A stretch of DNA of 16,164 bases from Firmicutes bacterium CAG:475 (GTDB lineage Bacteria > Bacillota > Clostridia > Christensenellales > CAG-917). The stretch spans positions 1 through 16,164 of the forward strand of contig FR895514.1 of NCBI GenBank assembly GCA_000434435.1, given 5' to 3'. A model generated the notes under the pieces. It did not search any database. It saw only the letters and a program-made list of their open reading frames with translations, and was not told where the DNA came from. Positions 1 through 6,706 of this stretch are shown here, one piece after another (position 1 is the first letter of the stretch; every line of letters starts with the position of its first letter). The position numbers and the translations under genes are program-made.

Positions 1-180
1 GTCTTCGAACAGGCATATACCGTGTATAAAAACACTCCGAATAAGCAAACGACAATCGGGTGTGGGTGTCCCACCGTTCTTTCAATCAAGCAGACAATCT
101 TGCGAAATTGTGGTTTGATTTTTTGTCACTCTTATTTTGATAGCAAAGATTTTCTGCGCGATAGTAGGCGCGAGGGCTAA
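1..180 (+). other. Open frame entering from the left edge, doubtful
   Basis: Frame 1 is open from the first base to a TAA at 178-180 (59 codons). The translation is rich in Cys (for example IGCGCPTVL) and resembles no family I can name. A terminator-like hairpin sits inside it at 84-120, which argues against coding. It may be the tail of a gene starting outside the window or a chance frame through repetitive intergenic DNA. Confidence 0.15.
84..124 (+). terminator. Terminator-like hairpin with T-run
   Basis: AATCAA (84-89) pairs with TTGATT (115-120), and ACAAT (94-98) pairs with ATTGT (107-111). A run of six T follows at 119-124. The stem is AT-rich with an internal bulge, so it is weak, but the layout is that of a rho-independent terminator reading rightwards, perhaps for a gene left of the window. 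Confidence 0.35.
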
Positions 181-221
181 TGCGGTTTGTGGCAATCGTC
201 AAATAGTTTTTTGTTTCTATT

Positions 222-265
222 GATGGAATTCCCACATCGCTTCACTCCTCGAAATGACATTCGGG
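222..265 (-). repeat. Dispersed-repeat-like element (SFRGxKR type)
   Basis: Read on the minus strand, this stretch contains GTCATTTCGAGGAGTGAAGC and continues to GATGTGGGAATTCC. From memory, near-identical strings occur as scattered intergenic repeats in many gut Clostridia, where they are often mis-annotated as small proteins starting MSFRGAKRRG; here the frame reads MSFRGVKRCGNS. It is a single copy in this window and lies in a gene-free stretch. Confidence 0.45.
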
Positions 266-301
266 GCGGTTGCCATAACCTATGCGCCGTTTGAGCAATT
301 T

Positions 302-435
302 GCCAAATAGCATGTTTGCAAAATTTGATATTTGGATGAAGAACAAGGAAGGTTGCAATTGCTAAGGCAGGAGCGTACTTGTTGTACGTGACTGTCAGAG
401 CAATTGCACCTGACGCAGTTGTTCGCCAAATAGCA
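302..435. repeat. Intergenic element with nested inverted repeats
   Basis: The 11-bp direct repeat GCCAAATAGCA occurs at 302-312 and 425-435. Between the copies are three inverted repeats. CCAAATA (303-309) faces TATTTGG (329-335). TGCAATTGCT (354-363) faces AGCAATTGCA (399-408). In the loop of the latter, CGTAC (374-378) faces GTACG (384-388) around TTGTT. No protein is apparent. It could be a small non-autonomous mobile or dispersed element, or a structured RNA end. Confidence 0.45.
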
Positions 436-440
436 AATTT

Positions 441-1478
441 TTACCATTTGTTGTGAACTTTTTCGGCAAACCCCAGCTCATTATCCAATTCAATCACGGT
501 GCCGTCGTCAAGGACACATTTGCCGGAGATATAGCCGAAAACTTGGTGAGGAATCATGCACATGACTTTGAGATCGAACGGCTCGTAACGGTCGATGAGA
601 GGATGGAAAGTGCAATCGAGACGTCCGTCGTCGGAGACGAATTTCCAGTCCTCCATATAGCGAGGTTCACCCTCTTTATCGCCGGGGATGATAAACTCGG
701 TGCGGCCGATTTTGTGGGACTTGCCGTTGTAGAAGAACATATCTTCGCTTGCGGCGGTGGTGTCTCCGAAGCCGTAGCCGATGTTCCAGCCGAACGTAGA
801 GCCGTCTTTGAGGCGCGTTTGCAAGCTACCCCAGTACCAAGTGTTGTCGTACGTCCAGACGCCGCGTCCCCAGTCAAGCGTTGCAAGGCTGTCCGCGCCG
901 TCGAACTTACATTCTTTGTCGCCGAGGAAGAAGCTTCCTTCCGCCTTCATGCAGTTGATTTTTTGGTTGAAATAGAAATGTCCTTTTTTGTTGAAGGGAG
1001 TTGCGATAACCATGCTCTCTTCGGGGACTTCGGAGATGACGATATCCCACTTGACGTCCGTACCGAACTTGTCTGCATTGGGATAAACGCCCGTGAGGTG
1101 ACGTTTTTCGCCGTCGTTTTCAAATTTCATTTCCACTTTGCCGATTTTCCAGGAGCAGTCGCCCTTTTCGCTCGTTCTTGGCATATTGAACTTGCCCATC
1201 GGGAAGAGGCATATTGCGGAATTTGTAAATTGAGCGGGAGTTACGAAGTCCATAACCGTAAGGCTCAACGCGCCGACGAATCCCATATCGCTGATGGTAA
1301 GGCAGAGCGCGAACTCTTTGTTTGAAATGTAATAGTAATCCCACTCTTTAAGACGGGTTTTCTTTGCCGTTATGTTTTCGCGGTTGTAATTATAAAGCAT
1401 CTTTTTGGCAAATCCCGGCTCGGCGATATTGCCGTCTTGATTCAAAAGGTCTGTGGGTTTTGTGATTTCGTTTTGCAT
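441..1478 (-). CDS. DUF2804 domain-containing protein
   Basis: This 345-residue protein has no signal peptide or membrane helix and is probably cytoplasmic. It matches my recollection of DUF2804, whose hallmark is the aromatic stretch LDWGRGVWTYDNTWYWGS, here at residues 201-218. The rest is rich in Trp, Tyr and Gly in a beta-strand pattern (WNIGYGFGDT near 231-240), and the N-terminus (ITKPTDLLNQDGNIAEPGFA) is also typical. The family is distantly related in fold to lipocalin-like or hydroxyneurosporene-synthase-like proteins, but its biochemical role is unknown to me. The ATG at 1478 is preceded by GGGAG with about 6 nt spacing. It has its own promoter at 1510-1538 and is a single-gene unit downstream of bioY on the same strand. 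Confidence 0.85.
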   Translation of the reverse strand: MQNEITKPTDLLNQDGNIAEPGFAKKMLYNYNRENITAKKTRLKEWDYYYISNKEFALCLTISDMGFVGALSLTVMDFVTPAQFTNSAICLFPMGKFNMPRTSEKGDCSWKIGKVEMKFENDGEKRHLTGVYPNADKFGTDVKWDIVISEVPEESMVIATPFNKKGHFYFNQKINCMKAEGSFFLGDKECKFDGADSLATLDWGRGVWTYDNTWYWGSLQTRLKDGSTFGWNIGYGFGDTTAASEDMFFYNGKSHKIGRTEFIIPGDKEGEPRYMEDWKFVSDDGRLDCTFHPLIDRYEPFDLKVMCMIPHQVFGYISGKCVLDDGTVIELDNELGFAEKVHNKW

Positions 1479-1509
1479 AATTTGCTCCCGTAAATATTAT
1501 TGTATAAAT

Positions 1510-1538
1510 ATTTTAGCATATTTATCGCGCGAATACAA
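1510..1538 (-). promoter_or_regulatory. Promoter of the DUF2804 gene
   Basis: On the minus strand an extended -10, TGC-TAAAAT (TAAAAT at 1510-1515, TGC at 1516-1518), lies 17 nt from a -35-like TTGTAT (1533-1538). The leader to the ATG would be about 25 nt. The -35 is weak but the extended -10 is good. Confidence 0.55.
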
Positions 1539-1569
1539 TACGCAAAAAGCTCAAAAAAAGCAAAAATAA

Positions 1570-2217
1570 TCAGTCGATTTCTCTGACGTAAGGCTCGGAA
1601 TGCATTTTTTTGGACACCGTGATTTGCGGATTGTATCTTTTGAGCACACCGTAAGTCACGAGTGCGCCCACGACGCACCAACTGCAATCGGTGGGCAAAA
1701 ACACCGCACACCCCGCCATCCATGCCTTTGACATGGACATTGCCGTACCGACGTAAAAATTGAGCATGAGATACATATACATAACGCCGACGGTATAGAC
1801 GATTGCAAGCGAACAAAACGCACCCGCAAGCAAGCGGAAAATATTGAGTTTCGCGTCGTTTTTGAAACCTCTTGCGATAAATCCGCCGACGGGAGCGGCA
1901 ATCAAAAAGCCGAGAATGTAGCCGAAAGTGGGTTGCAAAACGTAGGCAAAGCCGCCGCCCGCAGAAAACACGGGGATACCGATAAGTCCCATTACGATGT
2001 ATATCGCAACGCAGATAAAGGAATCCAATCCGCCGAGCATGAGAGATGCGAACATGCAAAACGCAAACTGCATGGATACGGGCACGATGCCTATGGGAAA
2101 TTTGACGAACGCCCCTACTATTATGAGCGCGACGAAAATTGCGATACGCACAAGGCGCAAAGTTCTTGACACCGCTTTTTTGTTTGATTTTGCAATTCCG
2201 TTTTGAGATTTTACCAT
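1570..2217 (-). CDS. bioY: BioY, biotin-binding S component of an ECF transporter
   Basis: This 215-residue membrane protein has about six hydrophobic segments and a basic N-terminal tail. The BioY signature is at residues 77-104: GLIGIPVF, then SAGGGFAYVLQPTFGYILGF, matching the family pattern G-[IL]-P-V-F-x-x-G-G-G-x-x-x-x-x-x-P-T-x-G-Y. BioY captures biotin and works with the shared energy-coupling module EcfA-EcfA'-EcfT. Those genes are not in this window, so it presumably uses a module encoded elsewhere. Its ATG overlaps the end of birA by 7 nt, and AGAGGTG inside the birA end provides a ribosome binding site 8 nt upstream. The pair is an evident operon for biotin uptake and attachment. 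I see no strong terminator after the stop, only a T-rich stretch. Confidence 0.93.
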   Translation of the reverse strand: MVKSQNGIAKSNKKAVSRTLRLVRIAIFVALIIVGAFVKFPIGIVPVSMQFAFCMFASLMLGGLDSFICVAIYIVMGLIGIPVFSAGGGFAYVLQPTFGYILGFLIAAPVGGFIARGFKNDAKLNIFRLLAGAFCSLAIVYTVGVMYMYLMLNFYVGTAMSMSKAWMAGCAVFLPTDCSWCVVGALVTYGVLKRYNPQITVSKKMHSEPYVREID

Positions 2218-2984
2218 TTTATACGCACCTCTCCGCCGTCCAGATTCTCTATTTTCCCGTCCTCGTATTCAACGACAAGCCTGCATCTTTCGTCTATGTC
2301 GCAAACTGTTGCCGTTTCGTCTTGTCTTTCCACTCTGCACACCGAAACTTGCTTGCCTATGAGCATCGAGAGATTTTTATACTGCTTGCAAATCTCGTGT
2401 TTATCGAAATTTTCAAGCAAATCCCAAATATTGTTCAGCGTTTGAGCGATAATTTTGTTGCTTACATCCTCGACGCCTTCGCCGACAAAGCCCGCAATGT
2501 TTTTGATTTCGTCGTCGAAATCTCCGTCGGGCTTGAAAAGGTTTATGCCTATTCCCATGACGATTCTGTCGATATTTGCCGAATTCCTGCTCGCGACCGC
2601 CTCGCAAAGAATCCCGACGCATTTTTTCGAGCCGACGTAAACGTCGTTCACCCACTTGATTTTTGCGTCCTTGTCACACACTCGACGAATTGCGTTGGCG
2701 GTTGCAACGGCACAAAGCGGAGTGATATATTCCGTTTGTTCGCTCTTTGGCGTAATCACCGCGCTGAAATACGCACCGCAGTCTTTGGGTGAAAAAAACT
2801 TGCGTTCGAAGCGTCCTCTTCCCCCCGTTTGCTCTCTTGCGACTATGACGAAATTCGTGCGACCCGTGCGCTTGATTTCGTCCTTTGCGGTGAGATTCGA
2901 GGATTTCAGAGTATCAAAAACCTCGACGTCGAACGGCGAGGTCAAATATTTCGATATTCCGCTTTTTGTCGCTATGCTTTTCAT
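2211..2984 (-). CDS. birA: Biotin--[acetyl-CoA-carboxylase] ligase, no DNA-binding domain
   Basis: This 257-residue cytoplasmic enzyme activates biotin with ATP to biotinyl-5'-AMP and attaches it to a lysine of biotin-dependent carboxylases. Visible motifs are the N-terminal DTLKSSN (24-30), GGRGR (54-58) of the adenylate-binding loop, KWVND (110-114, usually KWPND), the catalytic-lysine segment KKCVGIL (120-126), GIGINL (144-149), and a small C-terminal beta domain ending GGEVRIKW. Length and start match the group I ligases that lack the N-terminal winged helix, so it should not repress transcription as E. coli BirA does. The ATG at 2984 is the only good start but has no Shine-Dalgarno sequence. 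An extended -10 lies almost directly against it. It is co-transcribed with bioY, with a 7-nt overlap. Confidence 0.95.
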   Translation of the reverse strand: MKSIATKSGISKYLTSPFDVEVFDTLKSSNLTAKDEIKRTGRTNFVIVAREQTGGRGRFERKFFSPKDCGAYFSAVITPKSEQTEYITPLCAVATANAIRRVCDKDAKIKWVNDVYVGSKKCVGILCEAVASRNSANIDRIVMGIGINLFKPDGDFDDEIKNIAGFVGEGVEDVSNKIIAQTLNNIWDLLENFDKHEICKQYKNLSMLIGKQVSVCRVERQDETATVCDIDERCRLVVEYEDGKIENLDGGEVRIKW

Positions 2985-2991
2985 CGACTGA

Positions 2992-3000
2992 ATTGTAACA
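2992..3000 (-). promoter_or_regulatory. Extended -10 promoter close to the birA start
   Basis: The minus strand reads TGTTACAAT (TACAAT at 2992-2997 preceded by TGT), an extended -10. Only 7 nt separate it from the birA ATG, so transcription would begin at or next to the start codon, in keeping with the missing ribosome binding site. I see no clear -35. Confidence 0.4.
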
Positions 3001-3043
3001 CGACTTTGCCGCTTATTCGTCGATTTTTAAAAGAAATTTTTTC

Positions 3044-3901
3044 TTAAAACGCAAAAACGAAAATCATAGAGCAAATTATACCCACAAGCATGCTTACGGC
3101 AGGCACTCTGCCCTCTTCCATAAGTATGGATTGCGGCAAAATTTCGCAGAACGTCACGTAAAGCATCGCGCCGCCTGCAAGCCCCATACAAATGCCGCTT
3201 GCGAGTTTGCTTATTCCGCCGACGGCAAGACCTATCACTGCTCCCAAAACGGTTGCCGCGCCGGCAAGAGCGGTGAGCAAAATCGTTTTCCAACCTTTTA
3301 CGCCGCCGCTTGCGAGCGGAGCGGAAATTGCCATGCCTTCGGGAATGTTGTGCACCGCGATGATGATTGCGATAAGTATGCCCGTTTGAGTGTCGCTTGC
3401 GCCCGTTGCGCCGATTGCCATACCCTCGGGAAGATTGTGAAGCGCAATTGCCAAAAGCATGATTATGCCTGCTTTCAACAAAGATTTTTTGTCCACTTCC
3501 TGCGTTTTCACCGTCGCAACCGCATCGGCGTTGAGAGCGTCGTTTGCCTCGATAACTTTCGTTTCGTGGTGCAATTCCTCTATGCTTCTGTGCGTATCGC
3601 GCATGTTTTCGATGACGTCCAAAAGTTTGTTTAAACCGAAAATGACGAGCATGCCCACCACAAGCGCGGCAACGGCAATAAGTATGCCCGATTGCTCGAT
3701 TGCGTTTTCGATTTTCGAATACTCGATTGCTTCGGGAAGCATCTCAAAAGTGACGACGCCAACCATAACGCCACCCGCAAAGCTCAGCACTCTGCCCATA
3801 ATCTTGTTGCCCTTGTTTTTGAGCAACACGCCTATAACGCCGCCAAGTCCCGTGCCTACAATGCCCGCAACCAGCGACAAAACCAAAATTAAAGTATTCA
3901 T
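3044..3901 (-). CDS. ZIP family divalent metal transporter
   Basis: This 285-residue inner-membrane protein of the ZIP (ZupT/GufA-like) family imports zinc and possibly iron or manganese. Diagnostic metal-site motifs lie on adjacent helices: HNLPEG (155-160) and HNIPEG (184-189). About eight hydrophobic segments are visible: 1-27, 36-55, 72-92, 142-160, 174-195, 205-223, 231-250 and 265-285. A polar loop with paired histidines (about 100-140, ELHHET) separates the third and fourth helices, as expected for a metal-binding cytoplasmic loop. I chose the ATG at 3901, with GAGAGA upstream, over a start 10 codons earlier. It is a single gene with its own promoter, divergent from vanW. I saw no convincing zinc-repressor site. 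Confidence 0.92.
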   Translation of the reverse strand: MNTLILVLSLVAGIVGTGLGGVIGVLLKNKGNKIMGRVLSFAGGVMVGVVTFEMLPEAIEYSKIENAIEQSGILIAVAALVVGMLVIFGLNKLLDVIENMRDTHRSIEELHHETKVIEANDALNADAVATVKTQEVDKKSLLKAGIIMLLAIALHNLPEGMAIGATGASDTQTGILIAIIIAVHNIPEGMAISAPLASGGVKGWKTILLTALAGAATVLGAVIGLAVGGISKLASGICMGLAGGAMLYVTFCEILPQSILMEEGRVPAVSMLVGIICSMIFVFAF

Positions 3902-3922
3902 TTTTATTCTCTCTCGCCGCCT

Positions 3923-3952
3923 ATTATACACTATATAAAAACACTAAAACAA
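3923..3952 (-). promoter_or_regulatory. Promoter of the ZIP transporter gene
   Basis: On the minus strand a perfect -10 TATAAT (3923-3928) lies 18 nt from a -35-like TTGTTT (3947-3952). The start codon is about 15 nt downstream of the expected start site. The element lies in the short divergent region shared with vanW. Confidence 0.65.
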
Positions 3953-4014
3953 CTATTACGACAAAATTTGTTTGCTCTGTGTTTCGTTTTTTCATATCCT
4001 CACATACTATAAGC

Positions 4015-4851
4015 ATGAAAACGATATGCATAAAACGCGGGATATTGCCCCTATCGGCACTTTTTCTCGCGCTTACGATTATCATTGTTGCGGGAGGAGC
4101 GAACATGTCCGAAAAAGTTTTTGCCATCGACGACGAAACGGAAGCGTATCGTCTGATTGCGCACTTTTCCACCTACTACGGCGACAGCAAGCAGAACAGA
4201 AAAGACAATATCGCCCTTGCCGCGCGCAAAATCGACGGGCTGGTGCTATATCCCGAGGACGAGTTCTCTTTCAACGACCTCGTGGGCAGACGCACCGTCG
4301 AAAACGGATTTAAAACCGCATACGTCATTCAAAACGGTGATTTTGTCGAAGGCGTGGGCGGCGGAGTTTGTCAAGTGTCAAGCACTCTTTACAACTGCGC
4401 GTTGCTTGCAAACCTTGCAATAACTTGCGTGAGAGCGCACTCTCTGCCGGTGAGCTACGTTGCGCCCTCCTTCGACGCTATGGTGTCTGCGGAAAGCGAT
4501 TTGCGATTCGTCAACACGCTGTGCGCGCCGATAACGATACGCATGAGCGCAAACGGAAAATATTTGCGTGCGGAAATCTACGGAGTGGGCAAATTCGAGA
4601 TTAAACGCAGGTCTATGACGATAGGCGCGATTCCTTTCGAAGTGGAATACCGCGACGACGAAACTTTGGAAACGGGCAAGGAAGTCGTGGACACCTACGG
4701 CAAAGAAGGGTTAAAATCGCAAGGGTATCTGGACTACTATCAGAACGGCAAACTCGCAAAATCCGTGCTTATACGCTCGGACAATTACTCGCCGCAAAAA
4801 CGTATTATTTTGAGAGGAACGAAAACATCACCGTTGACACGGACGCCATAA
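4015..4851 (+). CDS. VanW family protein, membrane-anchored
   Basis: This 278-residue protein begins with a signal anchor (basic MKTICIKR, then hydrophobic residues 10-26), followed by the VanW domain: FSTYYGDSKQNRKDNIALAA (51-70), FSFNDLVGRRT (84-94) and GGGVCQVSSTLYNC (115-128). A C-terminal G5-like stretch ends in QKRIILRG. VanW proteins are extracytoplasmic. The name comes from vancomycin-resistance clusters, but most copies, like this one, are chromosomal with no vanHAX genes nearby, so no resistance role should be assumed. The C-x(n)-C pair and the GGGxCQ motif are family hallmarks of unknown chemistry. The ATG at 4015 has no ribosome binding site. An in-frame ATG at 4105 has a superb one (GGGAGGAG, 4092-4099) but would remove the anchor. 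I prefer 4015 because the hydrophobic segment is otherwise unexplained. Confidence 0.85.
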   Translation: MKTICIKRGILPLSALFLALTIIIVAGGANMSEKVFAIDDETEAYRLIAHFSTYYGDSKQNRKDNIALAARKIDGLVLYPEDEFSFNDLVGRRTVENGFKTAYVIQNGDFVEGVGGGVCQVSSTLYNCALLANLAITCVRAHSLPVSYVAPSFDAMVSAESDLRFVNTLCAPITIRMSANGKYLRAEIYGVGKFEIKRRSMTIGAIPFEVEYRDDETLETGKEVVDTYGKEGLKSQGYLDYYQNGKLAKSVLIRSDNYSPQKRIILRGTKTSPLTRTP

Positions 4852-4863
4852 TAGCGGTATAAT
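4834..4863 (+). promoter_or_regulatory. Strong pgcA promoter within the end of vanW
   Basis: TTGACA (4834-4839) and TATAAT (4858-4863), both perfect consensus, are 18 nt apart. The -35 and half the spacer lie inside the last codons and stop of vanW. Transcription would start near 4870, giving a leader of about 20 nt with AGGAG before the pgcA ATG. Confidence 0.8.
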
Positions 4864-4890
4864 TTGCTCATCAAAATAGGAGCTTTCAAT

Positions 4891-6633
4891 ATGGATTACG
4901 AGAAAAATTTCGAGCAATGGCTTCAAAGCGACGAGCTTTCGCAAGACGAAAAAGCTCGCCTTCGCGCTCTCAACGAAGAAGAGAAAAAAGAAATGTTTTT
5001 CTGTCCCTTGCAATTCGGCACGGCAGGCATGCGCGGTGTGCTTGACCTTGGAACGAACAGAATGAACGTTTTCACCGTAAGACGCGCAACCAAAGGTCTT
5101 GCCGAATACATAAAGACGCTTGGCGAAGAAGCGATGCAAAGAGGCGTCGTCATATCCTACGACACGCGCCGTTTTTCAAGCGAATTTTCAATCGAGGTCG
5201 CAAAGGTGCTTGCCAAAAACAATATCAACACCTACCTTTTCGACACGGTGCATCCCGTCCCGATGTGCTCGTTTGCAATACGCCGTCTCAACGCGATTGC
5301 AGGCGTTATGATAACTGCGTCGCACAACCCAAAAATCTACAACGGATACAAAGTTTACGGCGAGGACGGAGCGCAGATGTCGCCCGAATCGACGGATAAA
5401 GTGGTCGAATTTATAGATAAAACCCCGTATTTTGGCATTTGCGAAGCCGAGGTCGATTTGACGGCAGACAATATCAAAGGGCTTGACAATCAAAAAGTTC
5501 ACCCCTATATCACCGTTATAGGCAAGAGCGTGGACGATGCGTATTTCGACACGATAAGCAAACTTTCGCTCTCGCCCGAAGCGGTTGAAAAATACGGCAA
5601 AAACGTCAAAATCGTCTACACTCCCGTTCACGGCAGCGGCTATATGCCCGTCACGACGATTCTTTCGAGAATGGGCATCACCGTCAACGTCGTCAAAGAG
5701 CAGGCTCTTCCCGACACCGAGTTTTCAACCGTGCGCGTACCCAATCCCGAAGAGGCGGATACGTTGCGCCTAGGAGTCGAACTTGCCGACAAAATCGGAA
5801 GCGACGTCGTCATCGGCACAGACCCCGACGCAGACAGAATGGGCATCGCAATACGAAACGACGAGGGCAAATTCGTGCTGCTCAACGGCAACCAAATCGG
5901 CGTTTTGCTTGCAAACTACATATTCCTGCGCAAAAAAGAAACGGGCACTCTTCCCAAAAACGGCGCGCTTGTCAAAACAATCGTCACCACCGAACTTGCG
6001 CGCGCGCTTGCAACAAGCTACGGCGTTGCCACCTTCGACGTTCTCACCGGCTTTAAGTTTATCGGCGAAAAAATCAAAGAGTGGGAACAAAGCGGAGAAT
6101 ATACCTATCTCTTCGGCTTCGAAGAAAGCTACGGCTCGCTTGTGGGTACGCATGCAAGAGATAAGGACGCAGTCGTTGCAAGCATGATGTTTGCAGAGAT
6201 GATTTGCTATTTCGACTCCGTGGGCAAACGCATTTACGACGTGCTGCAAGACCTCTACAAAGAGTTTGGTTACTACGTCGAAAAAGCTCGCTCTATCACG
6301 TTCGGCGGACTTGACGGCATGCAAAAAATGGCAAACATCATGAGCGAAATTCGCTCGACCGCCTTCGATTGCATAGACGGCACAAAGGTGCTTGCGCAAA
6401 GCGATTTCGTGCTCGGCAAAAAGACTTATGCGGACGGAACGGTCGAAAATATCGATCTTCCCAAGACAAACGCTTTCAAACTTCACCTTGAAAACGGAGA
6501 TTGGATTTGCGTGCGCCCCAGCGGCACAGAACCGAAATTGAAATTCTACGTCGCAACGAGCAAAACCTCTCAATCCGCCGCCACCGAAAAAGCCGAAGCA
6601 TATCTCGCATACATGGAAAATCTGGTGAAATAA
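4891..6633 (+). CDS. pgcA: Alpha-phosphoglucomutase / phospho-sugar mutase
   Basis: This 580-residue cytoplasmic enzyme interconverts glucose-1-phosphate and glucose-6-phosphate via a phosphoserine, feeding UDP-glucose and cell-envelope sugar synthesis. All four active-site loops are present. They are TASHNP with the phosphoserine at Ser144, the metal-binding GTDPDADRMG (Asp311, Asp313, Asp315), the sugar-binding FEESYGS (Glu411-Ser416 region), and the phosphate-binding RPSGTEPK (542-549). Length matches Bacillus PgcA-type enzymes, which are longer than the GlmM and ManB branches. The ATG at 4891 has AGGAG at a good distance; an earlier in-frame ATG at 4864 sits at the expected promoter and is rejected. 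It has its own consensus promoter and ends at a strong terminator (6660-6689). A phosphomannomutase activity cannot be excluded from sequence alone. Confidence 0.95.
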   Translation: MDYEKNFEQWLQSDELSQDEKARLRALNEEEKKEMFFCPLQFGTAGMRGVLDLGTNRMNVFTVRRATKGLAEYIKTLGEEAMQRGVVISYDTRRFSSEFSIEVAKVLAKNNINTYLFDTVHPVPMCSFAIRRLNAIAGVMITASHNPKIYNGYKVYGEDGAQMSPESTDKVVEFIDKTPYFGICEAEVDLTADNIKGLDNQKVHPYITVIGKSVDDAYFDTISKLSLSPEAVEKYGKNVKIVYTPVHGSGYMPVTTILSRMGITVNVVKEQALPDTEFSTVRVPNPEEADTLRLGVELADKIGSDVVIGTDPDADRMGIAIRNDEGKFVLLNGNQIGVLLANYIFLRKKETGTLPKNGALVKTIVTTELARALATSYGVATFDVLTGFKFIGEKIKEWEQSGEYTYLFGFEESYGSLVGTHARDKDAVVASMMFAEMICYFDSVGKRIYDVLQDLYKEFGYYVEKARSITFGGLDGMQKMANIMSEIRSTAFDCIDGTKVLAQSDFVLGKKTYADGTVENIDLPKTNAFKLHLENGDWICVRPSGTEPKLKFYVATSKTSQSAATEKAEAYLAYMENLVK

Positions 6634-6659
6634 CACAAAAAAACGCTTGAAAAAGTATG

Positions 6660-6689
6660 AAAAAACGATGGTTTTTGCCATCGTTTTTT
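6660..6689. terminator. Bidirectional terminator between pgcA and the GNAT gene
   Basis: A perfect 12-bp stem pairs 6660-6671 (AAAAAACGATGG) with 6678-6689 (CCATCGTTTTTT) around a 6-nt loop. T-runs occur on both strands, so it can end pgcA rightwards and the convergent acetyltransferase gene leftwards. Confidence 0.9.
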
Positions 6690-6706
6690 ATTGTCGTTTT
6701 TTATCT

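Noticed and set aside
1..20. TTCGAA near the left edge as a possible tRNA T-loop (minus strand)
   Set aside because: The flanking bases do not give a complete T-stem within the window, and no acceptor, D or anticodon arm is found.
453..1325. 290-codon plus-strand open frame opposite the DUF2804 gene
   Set aside because: It is antisense to a clear family member with the LDWGRGVWTYDNTWYWGS motif, has no ribosome binding site, and its composition is that of a complementary-frame shadow.
1540..1570. Terminator after bioY
   Set aside because: Only runs of A/T with AGC repeats are present; no inverted repeat able to form a stable stem was found.
3031..3045. AAGAAA-TTT-TTTCTT palindrome as terminator of the ZIP gene
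   Set aside because: The stem is only 6 AT-rich pairs and overlaps the stop codon; it is too weak to call.
4015..6633. Vancomycin resistance cluster because of the VanW match
   Set aside because: No vanHAX, vanRS, vanY or ligase genes lie nearby. VanW-domain proteins are common housekeeping-context genes in Clostridia.
5770..6681. 303-codon minus-strand open frame opposite pgcA
   Set aside because: pgcA shows all four catalytic loops; this frame is a shadow and runs through the terminator hairpin.
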